Part shown: positions 9,220-17,969 of the stretch, in pieces
How positions within the stretch are numbered: position 1 is the stretch's first letter
How the letters are laid out: every line of letters begins with the position of its first letter
Source of the DNA: an uncultured Aquimarina sp.
Lineage (GTDB): Bacteria > Bacteroidota > Bacteroidia > Flavobacteriales > Flavobacteriaceae
Direction: 5' to 3'
Assembly (NCBI GenBank): GCA_947492105.1
Contig: CANLMN010000011.1
Coordinates: 62,001-126,000 of the forward strand
Length of the DNA: 64,000 nucleotides
Position numbers and translations under genes: made by a program
The notes under the pieces: model-generated
What the model was told of the DNA's origin: nothing
The model's database searches: none
Seen by the model: only the letters and a program-made list of their open reading frames with translations

Positions 9220-9840
9220 TTATTTATCTTCTTCCAAGGGCTCTATTGTATCAAACTGTGGAGGTAAGGTTTCTTCTCCATTGATATTGATTAGACCGTA
9301 CTTACCATCAAGCTTTACTACAGCAAGATTCTTCTTGTACACATGAAAATTCTCGATTTCGTGATATTTTACAGGAACCACCAATTCTCCTTGCAAGTCA
9401 ATAAAACCATATTTATCTGCAATACGAATACGAGCCCAACCTTTTCTAAACTGATCAAACACCTCTATCTCATCATACGCCGGAACTACTGTTGTCACAC
9501 CATCACGACCAATAAAACCATACTTATTATCCTCAAGAACTCTTGCCCAATCTTTTTGCATTTCGCCAAAAGCTTCAATTTTTTGGTATTTTGGCTCCAC
9601 AATTTCTACTCCTTTTTTATTAATAAAACCATGCAAGCTATCTTTAGTTATCCGTGCCCAGTCTTTTCTTTCAAGGTCAAACTTACCAATATCTTGATAC
9701 TTAGGCGCTACTAATTGATTGCCGTCTGAATCTACTAACCCAACAAGGTTATCCTGTTTAATAACAAAGTAATCTGAATCTTGGGCATAAGACGATGTCG
9801 TCATTGCACATATCAGAGCGGCTAACATAATTTTTTTCAT
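9220..9840 (-). CDS. secreted WG-repeat protein
   Basis: A 206-residue protein with a clear Sec signal peptide (about residues 1-19, ending SYAQ). It then consists of five tandem WG/KWG-type repeats, each a variant of KYGFI-(x)n-G-(x)n-VVPxKYxxIExF, separated by WARI/WARV segments. WG repeats form beta-structured binding domains; no catalytic role is implied. It probably acts in the periplasm or at the cell surface. A possible promoter box lies just upstream. Repeat B1 lies directly downstream of its stop codon. The partner or ligand is unknown. Confidence 0.85.
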   Translation of the reverse strand: MKKIMLAALICAMTTSSYAQDSDYFVIKQDNLVGLVDSDGNQLVAPKYQDIGKFDLERKDWARITKDSLHGFINKKGVEIVEPKYQKIEAFGEMQKDWARVLEDNKYGFIGRDGVTTVVPAYDEIEVFDQFRKGWARIRIADKYGFIDLQGELVVPVKYHEIENFHVYKKNLAVVKLDGKYGLININGEETLPPQFDTIEPLEEDK

Positions 9841-9868
9841 AATGTTTTAAAATTTTAAAGTGTTTCCG

Positions 9869-9876
9869 GAAATATA
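9869..9876 (-). promoter_or_regulatory. possible -7 box of the WG-repeat gene
   Basis: On the minus strand this reads TATATTTC, one base from the TAnnTTTG consensus, with a TTG roughly 20 bp further upstream and the start codon about 30 bp downstream. Confidence 0.35.
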
Positions 9877-10031
9877 TCAATTTGCAATCAAATTCAAAGG
9901 CTTTTTACAAAAACTCTCGATAAAAAACTCAAAGTTTTAAGATTTCATTTAAACATTCTACACTTCCCTACATCTCGAGTCCTACAAAAATTTTGAAGGA
10001 GTAACGGCACTAAAATTCACCTAATAAAAAC

Positions 10032-10180
10032 TTGGTATGAATGACACTGTTATTCTTTATACAAAAACACCGTGATTCTATTGCATAACCTTAGCTATAA
10101 AACATATGAACAAGGCATTTAGATGGAAAAAGAACAAGGTGATATGCGACATCATATAGCTAATTTGGCACTAATACCAT
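10032..10180 (-). repeat. family B palindromic repeat, copy B2
   Basis: A copy of family B in the same orientation as B1. It shares ATGACACTGTTATTCTTTAT, the centre CATAACCTTAGCTAT and GGTGATATGCGACATCATAT. It is followed at about 10187-10225 by a fragment beginning ATACCATTTATCCTTTG, which is seen again inside the composite element at 56844. Confidence 0.75.
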
Positions 10181-10242
10181 TTATCCTTTGAATTTACTGG
10201 GATAAAATTTAGACCAATTCGGTGTTAAAAATTTGAACAAAA

Positions 10243-10275
10243 AAAATCCCCCAGGATTATTGAGGGATTTTTATA
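10243..10275 (-). terminator. terminator of the beta-propeller lipoprotein gene
   Basis: The stem AAATCCC/GGGATTT encloses a GC-rich loop region. On the minus strand it is followed by a run of eight T. It lies 210 bp downstream of the lipoprotein stop codon. It also has T residues on the plus strand, so it may be bidirectional. Confidence 0.6.
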
Positions 10276-10289
10276 CAATATATCGCAAA

Positions 10290-10385
10290 GTCGTTTAAAC
10301 TTTTCTTTAGTTTGTTACAAAGGTCTCTTTTGCACTCAGTTCTCGTCTTTTTATTGACTCATAGCATAGTAATGCATTCAAAAAA
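10290..10385. repeat. degenerate repeat related to 57055-57150
   Basis: This stretch aligns by eye with 57055-57150: a TTTAAACTTTT-like start, GTTACA, CTCTTTTG, then TTTTTATTG and CTTA/CTCA before an A-run. No intact ORF was seen in either copy. It may be a decayed remnant of a mobile gene; that origin is only a guess. Confidence 0.35.
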
Positions 10386-10484
10386 AAACGAAACATCAAC
10401 ATATGCTTGATATTTTGTCTGAGAAGGTAAAAAATCACTCTTCTCCAATTACTATATCAAAACGCTCCAAGCCCCAAGGGTACC

Positions 10485-11507
10485 TTAGAAATTAATTTGG
10501 TTTATTTCAAATTTAGATGCCGCAGAGCCTGTTCCTGTTGCAATTTCAGTAATATAAGAACTAATTACATAAGGCGTCTCATTTGCAAACTCAACGGTTG
10601 TAGGGAAATCCGAACCACTACCCAGACTCGCCGATTTGGACACGGATCCCGTAGCCCATCCATCTGTAGAATTGATAGAAAAAATAGTTTGTTCTCCACC
10701 AATTAGAGAATTATTTACAAAAAGCAAATTCGTATTATCCATCAATCTGATACCATCTCCAGAACCTAGCTCCTCTACTACAGCAACCTCTGTAATATCG
10801 GTTGGATCAGCGATAGAAACTTTGTAAAGGATTTGATTCTGGTAATGCGTAACCAACAAATACCCATCAGGGTGAAATTCTATTCCATTTAGTCCAAAGG
10901 TCATTGGTGCAGTTTCAAACAAAGGATCTGTAGCAAAAACAGAAGAAACCCCATCAGCTGTAATTCTATAAATTACAGGACTGAAACTATCCGTCACATA
11001 TAGATTCCCTTTATCATCAAGTACAAGATCATTAATGAAATGTCCGCCCTCAAACAAAGTAGATAAATCATGACTACTTACTCGCTCTCCGGTAGTCGCA
11101 TCATACCGAATAACTGTTGCCAATACACCTGTTGTTGCTGTCTGCCCTTGATCCGTAAATCCAGGGTTTGCATTACAAACTACTACTTGATTATTTGCTT
11201 TGTCAAATAAAATACCAACTGTAGCGATCAAATCATCTGATTCTGCAAAGACAGTCACTTTACCTTCCAAATCTACACTAACGATATTCCCAGTATACAC
11301 AGACCCCATGAAGAAACGCTTATTGTCAGCGTCATAGGCAAAATCTTCTGGATACAAGGAAGGACTCTCAAAAGTAATATTCTGAGGTAAAACTACAGGA
11401 GTTACGCCCGTATCATCACCTGTATTGGTACTATTATCATCGTCACTACAAGAGGTAAGTTGTAAGCATAATGGTAAAAAGAGTAGTACGCGAATTATTT
11501 TTTTCAT
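10485..11507 (-). CDS. SMP-30/gluconolactonase-like beta-propeller lipoprotein
   Basis: A 340-residue protein with a lipoprotein signal peptide (LTSC, Cys20) and an Asp/Asn/Thr-rich linker. About 300 residues of six-bladed-propeller-type repeats follow: NGNLYVTDSFSPVIYRI-like blades, and FHPDGYLLVTHYQNQILYKV. It resembles the SMP-30/gluconolactonase/LRE and NHL-like families. Some members are metal-dependent lactonases, but the metal ligands were not verified here, so it may be a binding propeller instead. It should be anchored to the outer or inner membrane. It is a single gene, with a terminator downstream at 10243-10275. Confidence 0.75.
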   Translation of the reverse strand: MKKIIRVLLFLPLCLQLTSCSDDDNSTNTGDDTGVTPVVLPQNITFESPSLYPEDFAYDADNKRFFMGSVYTGNIVSVDLEGKVTVFAESDDLIATVGILFDKANNQVVVCNANPGFTDQGQTATTGVLATVIRYDATTGERVSSHDLSTLFEGGHFINDLVLDDKGNLYVTDSFSPVIYRITADGVSSVFATDPLFETAPMTFGLNGIEFHPDGYLLVTHYQNQILYKVSIADPTDITEVAVVEELGSGDGIRLMDNTNLLFVNNSLIGGEQTIFSINSTDGWATGSVSKSASLGSGSDFPTTVEFANETPYVISSYITEIATGTGSAASKFEINQINF

Positions 11508-11765
11508 CTAGCTGTTTTTTTTATTGTTTTGTTTTTAAATCTAAAAAAGATTTTGAATTAAGACTTCTTAGTCTCGACAACTCCCGTATCCTAACAACTA
11601 TTTCTATAAAAAAACACAAAAGTTCTTTTGATATCTATATTACAGCTTTACCAAGTACTGGTAGAAAGAATACGCACATACCATCACTACTCATAACGAT
11701 CCACACTAATTACTTCTAGACCAAAACCCTGCAAACATTAACAACGCTCACCACCTATAAAATCT

Positions 11766-11773
11766 TATATTTG
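11766..11773 (+). promoter_or_regulatory. -7 box of the APH-like kinase gene
   Basis: TATATTTG matches the Bacteroidota TAnnTTTG consensus. It overlaps an upstream in-frame TTG at 11771, which argues that the real start is the ATG at 11840. Nothing else was seen between 11508 and this site. Confidence 0.55.
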
Positions 11774-11839
11774 TGCATCACAAAAAACACAGACGTCCGA
11801 TACTCCCATTCTTGGAGAAAAACAGATTTTATAAAAAGA

Positions 11840-12832
11840 ATGACTATACTCCCTGCTACAAACTCTACACTTTCTGCCAAAGAACTAGGTGAATATATTA
11901 AAGACACCTATCAATTGCATCCTAATTTCAATTGTGAATTATTTAGAACAGGAATAAATCATACGTACTTTCTTTCTGATACCAAAACGACATATGTTTT
12001 AAGAGTTTATACACACAACTGGAGATCTAAATCTGAAATTACAGAAGAGCTAAAACTCCTAAAACTACTACAGAAAAACAACTTGAGTGTCTCTTTTCCA
12101 ATAAAAGACAAAAACGGAGAATTTATCCAAGATGTAAACGCACCAGAAGGAATTAGACATGCCGTTCTTTTTTCATTTGCCAAGGGCGAAAAAGTTAGAT
12201 TTCTTGACAAAGAGACTTGTTTTTCTATTGGTTCTTTGATGGCCAACTTACATCTTCTCACTTTGGATAACACCATCAATCGAATCTCTTATAACAAAGA
12301 ATCACTTGTAGAATTGCCTCATCAACACCTAAAACAATTCTTTTCGGAAGAGTTATCAGAAATGAAATTCATCAAAGAGATTGGTGATCTCTTTGAGACA
12401 TCTGATTTTGAAAACACTCAAAATGGCGTTGTACATATGGATATTTGGTACGACAATATGGCTATAACAGAGGAGAGAGAAATTACATTTTTCGACTTTG
12501 ATTTTTGCGGAAATGGTCCTCAAATTCTAGATGTTGGTTATTTCTGTAAACAACTATTTCATATCGAAATCGATAAAAAGGAATACGAACTGAAAATGGC
12601 CCATTTTTTAGAAGGCTACCAAGCCATTAGACCATTATCAGATAATGAATTGCAATTCATTCCAAAAGCTGGTTTAGCTGTTTTTGTTTTTTATCTTGGT
12701 GTCCAAGCACAAAGGTTTGATTGGTCAAATATTTTTTTAACCAAAGGTTATCTCAAAATGCTCTATATCCCTAAACTAAAATCTTGGATTGACTACAATA
12801 GGATCGAAAAAACAACAATAGCTCAAGACTAG
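11840..12832 (+). CDS. APH/ChoK-family phosphotransferase
   Basis: A 330-residue kinase of the aminoglycoside phosphotransferase/choline kinase fold. The catalytic loop reads HMDIWYDNM (His199, Asp201, Asn206 from the ATG at 11840) and the metal-binding motif is FFDFDFCG near residues 217-224. Upstream, INHTYFL and YVLRVYTHNW fit the nucleotide-binding N-lobe. Bacterial relatives include homoserine kinase II (ThrB-like) and sugar or methylthioribose kinases, so antibiotic resistance should not be assumed. The in-frame TTG at 11771 would add 23 residues, but it lies inside the promoter. The stop codon is followed 2 bp later by repeat A2. Confidence 0.85.
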   Translation: MTILPATNSTLSAKELGEYIKDTYQLHPNFNCELFRTGINHTYFLSDTKTTYVLRVYTHNWRSKSEITEELKLLKLLQKNNLSVSFPIKDKNGEFIQDVNAPEGIRHAVLFSFAKGEKVRFLDKETCFSIGSLMANLHLLTLDNTINRISYNKESLVELPHQHLKQFFSEELSEMKFIKEIGDLFETSDFENTQNGVVHMDIWYDNMAITEEREITFFDFDFCGNGPQILDVGYFCKQLFHIEIDKKEYELKMAHFLEGYQAIRPLSDNELQFIPKAGLAVFVFYLGVQAQRFDWSNIFLTKGYLKMLYIPKLKSWIDYNRIEKTTIAQD

Positions 12833-12834
12833 AT

Positions 12835-12917
12835 AACACCATTTAAAAATAATTACGGGTTAACAATTCAGTTCTTTTTCTACTATTTTAGCCGATAATT
12901 ACATTTTTACTGGTATA
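12835..12917 (+). repeat. family A repeat, internally deleted copy A2
   Basis: An 83-bp short form. It keeps both outer arms (CACCATTTAAAAATAATTAC on the left, TAATTACATTTTTACTGGTAT on the right) but lacks the ~75-bp centre present in full copies. It lies directly after the kinase stop codon, between convergent genes. Confidence 0.75.
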
Positions 12918-12957
12918 ACTCTTAACGAGAACACTTTTTACAAACCACACTAATTAT

Positions 12958-15654
12958 TTATAATACAAACCTATAAGTAGCCTTGATCAAAAAAGTATTC
13001 TCTGGCTGTTGATCCAAAATTTGATTATTCAAATTTCTAAACAAATGGTTTCTAGAATTACCATCTCCATTGATTCCTTGCGACCATACCAGAAAAATCT
13101 CGGATCCTGGAATATACTCCCAACGCAATACTAGATTAGAACGAAATTGTACAAATGAAAAGTCAGGATCATCAAAAGTATAAGTCATACCGTCTTCATT
13201 TTCTTTTATCGTATACTCATCATCGACTAGAGAAATCTGATTTTCTTTAAAAAATGTAACCCTATCATTTAAATCCTTCGCTCCTGCATTATGAACAAAA
13301 TTAAAATTAGAATAACGTCCATTCGCAATAAATGGCTGTCCATAATATTGCACACTGAGATTAGGATTAACACTATAATTAAAACGAATACTAGAACTTA
13401 ATGTTTGTCGATCGATAGCTCCTGTAATGTATCGAGTAGTTCCATTAAAATCAACATCTGTGATATACTGAGTCTTGTTTGGGTTCTGTTCAAACTCTGT
13501 ATTAATAGACATACTGAAAGAATCAAAAGGCTGATAGTTGAGTCTCAATACGTATTTAGAAAAGGAAAAAGCATCCTGTTTGGCTCGGGCATATACATAC
13601 CCTAACGTACAATGAAACTTCTTTCGTTGATCCGACCCAAAAAAAGCAAAGACATAGTTCTCTGATGAAAAACGCCAACGCTCCCCACCTCGGAGATAGC
13701 TAGTATCATAATTCCTTGGTTTATGTCCCATACCGACCTCTGTCCACCAATTATTTTTGTAGTTAATAAAACCATTAAAATCATACTGTATACTATTATG
13801 GTTTCCCTGAAAATCATAGGTAGAGAATTGTCCCACAAAGATATTTGCTCTTCTATAGAATTTTGTTGGCTTTAGGAATAGATACCTTACGTTTGAGAAT
13901 TGTTCAATAAAGTCTGCATTTCTCAAAAACCCCACATCGTTGAGTTCTAATTCAGGAGATCGAAAAGTCATTCCTGTTTCATAACGCCAATTTCCACCTC
14001 CAGATTTTCCTGCTTTTAATTGCCCCCCAGTACCCGTTAGGGATGTACGACTCGAATCAATCGAAACATGATCTGCATCTACACGCTGAAACAAATGTGT
14101 CAATGATTCCTGTGTCTTTGTAATCGACTCTTTGGATCCTTTGACATGACTCGTGATTAAATTGCCCTGCACAAAATACTTCCGATCCTTCCAATTATGT
14201 TTAAAATCCACACCACCTGTATAAGCAGACTGCCTCAAATCGTTAAGATTATTCTCACGGAGCTCTATCAACTCACCGGTTTCGTCTGTAGCTGGATTAT
14301 CAAAATCGATATTCAGAATAGTTCCTAGATTACGATTTGTTGCTGTAAAAATCGCTCCCAAAAACGAATTTCTTTCGTTAAAATCCTTTTGTACTCTTCC
14401 TACTAGATAATTTGTAAGCGGCTCCACGATCGCCTCCCTTTTATTACCTGCTTCATCTTCGATTGCAGCAACTTCCTGAGCGGTTACACTTTCTAGCAGT
14501 CCAACTGACCATCCGTTTTTGGTTTTTCCACTAAATTTTGCCGCTCCAAGCATCGTGGTATTCCGAGGCACATCAGCAAACTCATCATTATTCACGCCAT
14601 CACCGAAACTCCCCTGAGGACTCCTCCCTATTCTACGGGAATAAAAAACATTATCAGAGCCATTCTCAAAACTGTAATCAAAAATATTTTTATTCTCTAC
14701 AAAAAACGGTCTTTGCTCTTGAAAAAATATCTGAAATCCATCCAAAGCAATAGCAGCAGGATCTGCCTCTACTTGTCCAAAATCCGGATTTACCGTCAAA
14801 TCCAATGTTAGGTCATTTGTAATCCCAATTTTGGCATCCAGCCCCCCATTCAACACAAAATCCGAACCATCCCGAAAAGGATTGCCATCCTCTGGCGGGT
14901 ACGTGTCTAATTGAGCTACCGTAAATGGCTGAATCTCTAATTGTTTTTGAGGTTTGATATCAATCAACCCCAGTAACTCGCCTGCTTCACTAACAAAACC
15001 GGGGGCATCTTGTGGTAATCGCTGCCAAACGGAGCGTTCATCTTTTCTAAAAAACAATCGTGTGATTTGCAATCCCCACAATTGTTCTTTGCTATTTCCA
15101 AACTTCAACTGACTTAGAGGAATTTTCATCTCAGCAGTCCACCCATCGGCATCTATAGCAGCATCGCCATACCAAATTGGATTCCAACTAGCATCCCAAT
15201 TATTTCCATTTTCACTCACAAACTCATCTCCTTTTACTCCAGCAGCTGTAATTGTAAAAGAAAAAGCTGTTCGCTTATCATGATAACTATCCAACACAAT
15301 GGTTATACGATCTCCAGCAAATCCATCCCTACGAGAAAGTCGTTTTTCTATCTTCTCCGGTTCGGAATCAAAACATCTATAAGCAACGTACAAATATTTT
15401 TGATCGTACAGAATCTTAAACTTTGTTTGTTCCGAAGGCTCCGTATTCTCATCCGGGCTAGATTCTATAAATCCACCTTCCCATTCTGCGCCATCCCAAC
15501 TCACATCGTCAAGCACACCATCTATCTTTGGTGCTACACCTGCACCCAAGCTTTTTGAAGTATATCGCTTTTTGGGCACCAATTGCAAACTGTCCTGTCC
15601 CCATATACAAATCGGAAACAATACAATACTCAAAACAGAAAACAGTTTTAGCAT
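12958..15654 (-). CDS. DUF5916 outer-membrane protein with CBM9-like N-terminal domain
   Basis: An 898-residue protein with a Sec signal peptide (about 1-19, ending WGQ). Residues ~30-230 resemble a carbohydrate-binding family 9-like domain (PKIDGVLDDVSWDGAEW, WTAEMKIPLSQLKFG). The rest is a long aromatic, beta-rich region typical of the DUF5916 family, probably an outer-membrane beta-barrel ending in F-V-L. Such proteins are frequent in marine Bacteroidota; their ligand is generally unknown. It is a single gene, convergent with the APH-like kinase. No own terminator is obvious, and repeat A2 separates the two genes. Confidence 0.82.
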   Translation of the reverse strand: MLKLFSVLSIVLFPICIWGQDSLQLVPKKRYTSKSLGAGVAPKIDGVLDDVSWDGAEWEGGFIESSPDENTEPSEQTKFKILYDQKYLYVAYRCFDSEPEKIEKRLSRRDGFAGDRITIVLDSYHDKRTAFSFTITAAGVKGDEFVSENGNNWDASWNPIWYGDAAIDADGWTAEMKIPLSQLKFGNSKEQLWGLQITRLFFRKDERSVWQRLPQDAPGFVSEAGELLGLIDIKPQKQLEIQPFTVAQLDTYPPEDGNPFRDGSDFVLNGGLDAKIGITNDLTLDLTVNPDFGQVEADPAAIALDGFQIFFQEQRPFFVENKNIFDYSFENGSDNVFYSRRIGRSPQGSFGDGVNNDEFADVPRNTTMLGAAKFSGKTKNGWSVGLLESVTAQEVAAIEDEAGNKREAIVEPLTNYLVGRVQKDFNERNSFLGAIFTATNRNLGTILNIDFDNPATDETGELIELRENNLNDLRQSAYTGGVDFKHNWKDRKYFVQGNLITSHVKGSKESITKTQESLTHLFQRVDADHVSIDSSRTSLTGTGGQLKAGKSGGGNWRYETGMTFRSPELELNDVGFLRNADFIEQFSNVRYLFLKPTKFYRRANIFVGQFSTYDFQGNHNSIQYDFNGFINYKNNWWTEVGMGHKPRNYDTSYLRGGERWRFSSENYVFAFFGSDQRKKFHCTLGYVYARAKQDAFSFSKYVLRLNYQPFDSFSMSINTEFEQNPNKTQYITDVDFNGTTRYITGAIDRQTLSSSIRFNYSVNPNLSVQYYGQPFIANGRYSNFNFVHNAGAKDLNDRVTFFKENQISLVDDEYTIKENEDGMTYTFDDPDFSFVQFRSNLVLRWEYIPGSEIFLVWSQGINGDGNSRNHLFRNLNNQILDQQPENTFLIKATYRFVL

Positions 15655-15895
15655 ACTCTAAATTGTTCAGTTATATTTACACCATAATATACAACCTCTC
15701 TTTGTATATATAATTCTTAGTCCTGATCACTCCTAAAACACAAATTCTGAACAATCATTATATCAAAGTATCAAATTAGTAGGTTTTGTTACAGTTTTCT
15801 GCCAAAAATTAACAAAAATTAACTCAAAACACCACCATATACTCATTCCTTAAGAAACATCTAGGTAAAAAACAAAATATTTTACTAGCAGTTAT

Positions 15896-15925
15896 TTGCA
15901 TAGTCAATTTAATGACGTACATTTG
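15896..15925 (+). promoter_or_regulatory. rplM-rpsI promoter
   Basis: TTG (15896-15898) and TACATTTG (15918-15925) match the Bacteroidota -33/-7 pattern at a spacing of about 20 bp. Transcription should begin near 15930. Confidence 0.65.
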
Positions 15926-15927
15926 CA

Positions 15928-15979
15928 CCCCTGTTTTATGCAGGGAAAGGAATGTTTAATAACCAGTAAAATTAAAAGT
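15928..15979 (+). promoter_or_regulatory. candidate rplM (L13) leader
   Basis: The predicted transcript begins almost at once with a hairpin CCCTG-loop-CAGGG (15929-15945), followed by AAAGG and about 30 nt to the start codon. Leaders upstream of rplM have been proposed in Bacteroidota from comparative work, and this could be one. L13 autoregulation is inferred, not seen. Confidence 0.45.
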
Positions 15980-16435
15980 GTGGACACATTAAGTTACAAA
16001 ACAGTATCTGCCAACAAAGCAACCGTGAACAAAGAATGGGTGCATGTAGATGCTGAAGGACAGACTTTAGGACGTCTTTCTTCTGTTATAGCGAAGCTAC
16101 TAAGAGGAAAGCATAAGCCAAACTTTACCCCACACGTTGATTGCGGTGATAACGTGATTATCACGAATGCAGCCAAAATCAACTTGACAGGAAAAAAGTG
16201 GACGGAAAAATCATATATTCGTCACACTGGCTATCCTGGAGGGCAAAGAAGTCTTACTGCTCAGGAATTGTATGACAAAAATCCAGAGCGACTTGTTGAA
16301 AAAGCGGTAAAAGGAATGCTTCCAAAGAATAAATTGGGTGCAGCGATTTTCCGTAATTTAAAGGTATATGCAGGAGCAGAACACAAAATGGACGCTCAGC
16401 AGCCAAAAACTATTAACTTAAACGAAATTAAGTAA
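15980..16435 (+). CDS. rplM: 50S ribosomal protein L13
   Basis: A 151-residue uL13 protein of the large subunit. The chosen GTG start at 15980 gives [21 protein letters not shown], the usual Bacteroidota N-terminus. Signature regions are [33 protein letters not shown] (read in parts), [12 protein letters not shown] and MLPKNKLG. An in-frame ATG further upstream at 15896 would lie inside the promoter and is rejected. The TAA stop overlaps the ATG of rpsI by one base, so translation is probably coupled. Confidence 0.97.
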   Translation: MDTLSYKTVSANKATVNKEWVHVDAEGQTLGRLSSVIAKLLRGKHKPNFTPHVDCGDNVIITNAAKINLTGKKWTEKSYIRHTGYPGGQRSLTAQELYDKNPERLVEKAVKGMLPKNKLGAAIFRNLKVYAGAEHKMDAQQPKTINLNEIK

Positions 16436-16866
16436 TGGAAGTTATTCATAAAATTGGCCGTAGAAAAACAGCAGTTGCCAGAGTATACCTGAAAGAAGGT
16501 TCAGGAAAAATCACCGTTAACAAAAAGCCACTAGAAGAGTATTTTACTACTGCTACATTGCAGTACAAAGTGCACCAACCATTGGTTTTGACAGGCAATG
16601 ATGAAAATTTTGACATCAATGTGAATGTTTATGGTGGCGGAATCACTGGACAAGCAGAAGCTATACGCTTAGCTATCTCTAGAGCAATGTGCACACTAGA
16701 CACAGATATCGAAGGAGATGCTGAAAGAGAAGAAGAAGGAAGAGCTACCGGAAACAGAGGAATCTTAAAACCAGAAGGTTTATTAACAAGAGATCCAAGA
16801 ATGGTAGAACGTAAGAAGTTCGGACAGAAGAAAGCTCGTAAGAAATTCCAGTTCTCTAAGCGTTAA
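16435..16866 (+). CDS. rpsI: 30S ribosomal protein S9 with an acidic insertion
   Basis: A 143-residue uS9 protein. The N-terminus ([15 protein letters not shown]) and the C-terminal tail ([14 protein letters not shown], which reaches the ribosomal P site) are standard. Residues about 91-105 hold an acidic insert ([15 protein letters not shown]) between SRAMCTLD and NRGILKPEG. Most Bacteroidota S9 proteins are about 128 residues long, and the insert accounts for the difference. The gene remains in frame and the flanks are normal, so it looks functional. The start overlaps the rplM stop. Confidence 0.97.
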   Translation: MEVIHKIGRRKTAVARVYLKEGSGKITVNKKPLEEYFTTATLQYKVHQPLVLTGNDENFDINVNVYGGGITGQAEAIRLAISRAMCTLDTDIEGDAEREEEGRATGNRGILKPEGLLTRDPRMVERKKFGQKKARKKFQFSKR

Positions 16867-16894
16867 TAAATTTATTAAATCACTTATGTTGTTA

Positions 16895-16917
16895 TCAATT
16901 CGTATCATACGAGTTGA
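16895..16917 (+). promoter_or_regulatory. stem-loop between rpsI and rpsB
   Basis: TCAATTCGTAT (16895-16905) pairs with ATACGAGTTGA (16907-16917), a nearly perfect inverted repeat with one G-U type mismatch and no following T-run. It may be a leader element for rpsB, a processing site or an operator. Confidence 0.4.
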
Positions 16918-17003
16918 ATGAGTTTAGCATCTAAATGTATAAGGCCGTACGCAAGTAGCCACTTATATATTGCGACTATAACAGAACGTAAACTATTACA
17001 AAA

Positions 17004-17825
17004 ATGGCAAGTACTATAGAAGTAAAAGAATTATTGGATGCAGGTGTACATTTTGGACACCTTACCAGAAGATGGGATCCAAATATGGCTCCATACATCT
17101 ACATGGAACGTAATGGAATCCATATTATAAACCTCTACAAAACTGCTGCAAAAATTGATGAAGCTGGAGAAGCTTTGAAAAAGATTGCAGGGTCAGGTAG
17201 AAAAATATTATTTGTTGCGACCAAAAAGCAAGCAAAAGAAATTGTAGCAGAAAAGGCTGCTAAAGCTAACCAACCATACATCACAGAAAGATGGCCTGGT
17301 GGTATGCTAACCAACTTTGTCACTATCCGTAAAGCTGTGAAGAAAATGGCTTCTATCGATAGAATGAAAAAAGATGGTACATTCCTTACCTTATCAAAGA
17401 AAGAGCGCCTACAAGTAGATCGTCTTAGAGCAAAATTAGAAAAGAACCTTGGTTCTATCGCTGATATGACTCGTCTACCTGGTGCATTATTTGTAGTAGA
17501 TATTACGCGTGAACACATCGCCGTAAAAGAAGCTCAGAAATTAAACATTCCAATTTTTGCGATGGTAGATACCAACTCTGATCCACGTCAGGTTGACTAT
17601 GTAATCCCATCAAATGATGATGCTTCAAAATCTATCGACAAAGTAATGTCTTACGTAAGTGAGTCTATCATTGAAGGTTTAAATGACAGAAAAGCAAGCA
17701 AAGATGCTCCTGCTGAAGGAGCCTCAAAAAGCAAAGCAAAAGCCACTAAACCTGCTCCAGCAGCTGCCGCAGTAGCAGTAGAAGAAGCTCCAGCTGCACC
17801 TAAAGCAACTCAAGAGGAAGAATAA
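17004..17825 (+). CDS. rpsB: 30S ribosomal protein S2
   Basis: A 273-residue uS2 protein. Clear family segments are LLDAGVHFGHLTRRWDP, MAPYIYMERNGIHII, ERWPGGMLTNF and PIFAMVDTNSDP. The last ~45 residues form an Ala/Pro/Lys-rich acidic tail beyond the conserved domain, as is common in Flavobacteriia. It is followed by tsf, the usual bacterial order, but with a terminator-like hairpin in the gap. Confidence 0.98.
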   Translation: MASTIEVKELLDAGVHFGHLTRRWDPNMAPYIYMERNGIHIINLYKTAAKIDEAGEALKKIAGSGRKILFVATKKQAKEIVAEKAAKANQPYITERWPGGMLTNFVTIRKAVKKMASIDRMKKDGTFLTLSKKERLQVDRLRAKLEKNLGSIADMTRLPGALFVVDITREHIAVKEAQKLNIPIFAMVDTNSDPRQVDYVIPSNDDASKSIDKVMSYVSESIIEGLNDRKASKDAPAEGASKSKAKATKPAPAAAAVAVEEAPAAPKATQEEE

Positions 17826-17899
17826 ACAAACAAGCCTTGAATTGAGAAAAACAAAAGAATTTCTTTTTGTTTTAACCTCAAAAAAGCATAAAAACCACG

Positions 17900-17948
17900 A
17901 GTCGTTTAGTTCTTTCTTTCAGGAAAGAATTGGGCGACTTGCTTTTTT
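17900..17948 (+). terminator. terminator or attenuator between rpsB and tsf
   Basis: A two-part stem is followed by TTTTTT. AGTCG (17900-17904) pairs with CGACT (17935-17939), and TTCTTTC (17910-17916) with GAAAGAA (17923-17929). It lies 22 bp before the tsf start, so full termination would silence tsf unless tsf has its own promoter. Partial termination to set the S2/EF-Ts ratio is likely. Confidence 0.6.
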
Positions 17949-17969
17949 AACACAAAAACAAAAAAAGTT

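Noticed and set aside
9343-9714. 123-residue plus-strand ORF opposite the WG-repeat gene
   Set aside because: It is a shadow of the real gene, which has a signal peptide and clear repeats; the opposite frame has none.
11771-11839. Longer N-terminus for the APH-like kinase starting at TTG 11771
   Set aside because: The TTG overlaps the TATATTTG promoter box, so it would not be transcribed with room for initiation.
11840-12832. APH-like kinase as an aminoglycoside resistance gene
   Set aside because: The motifs are general to the kinase fold, which includes many metabolic kinases, and nothing nearby suggests resistance.
15896-15979. Longer N-terminus for L13 starting at 15896
   Set aside because: It spans the promoter and leader hairpin and is absent from the family's usual N-terminus.
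17135-17518. 127-residue minus-strand ORF inside rpsB
   Set aside because: It lies wholly inside a conserved ribosomal protein gene and has no recognisable domain.
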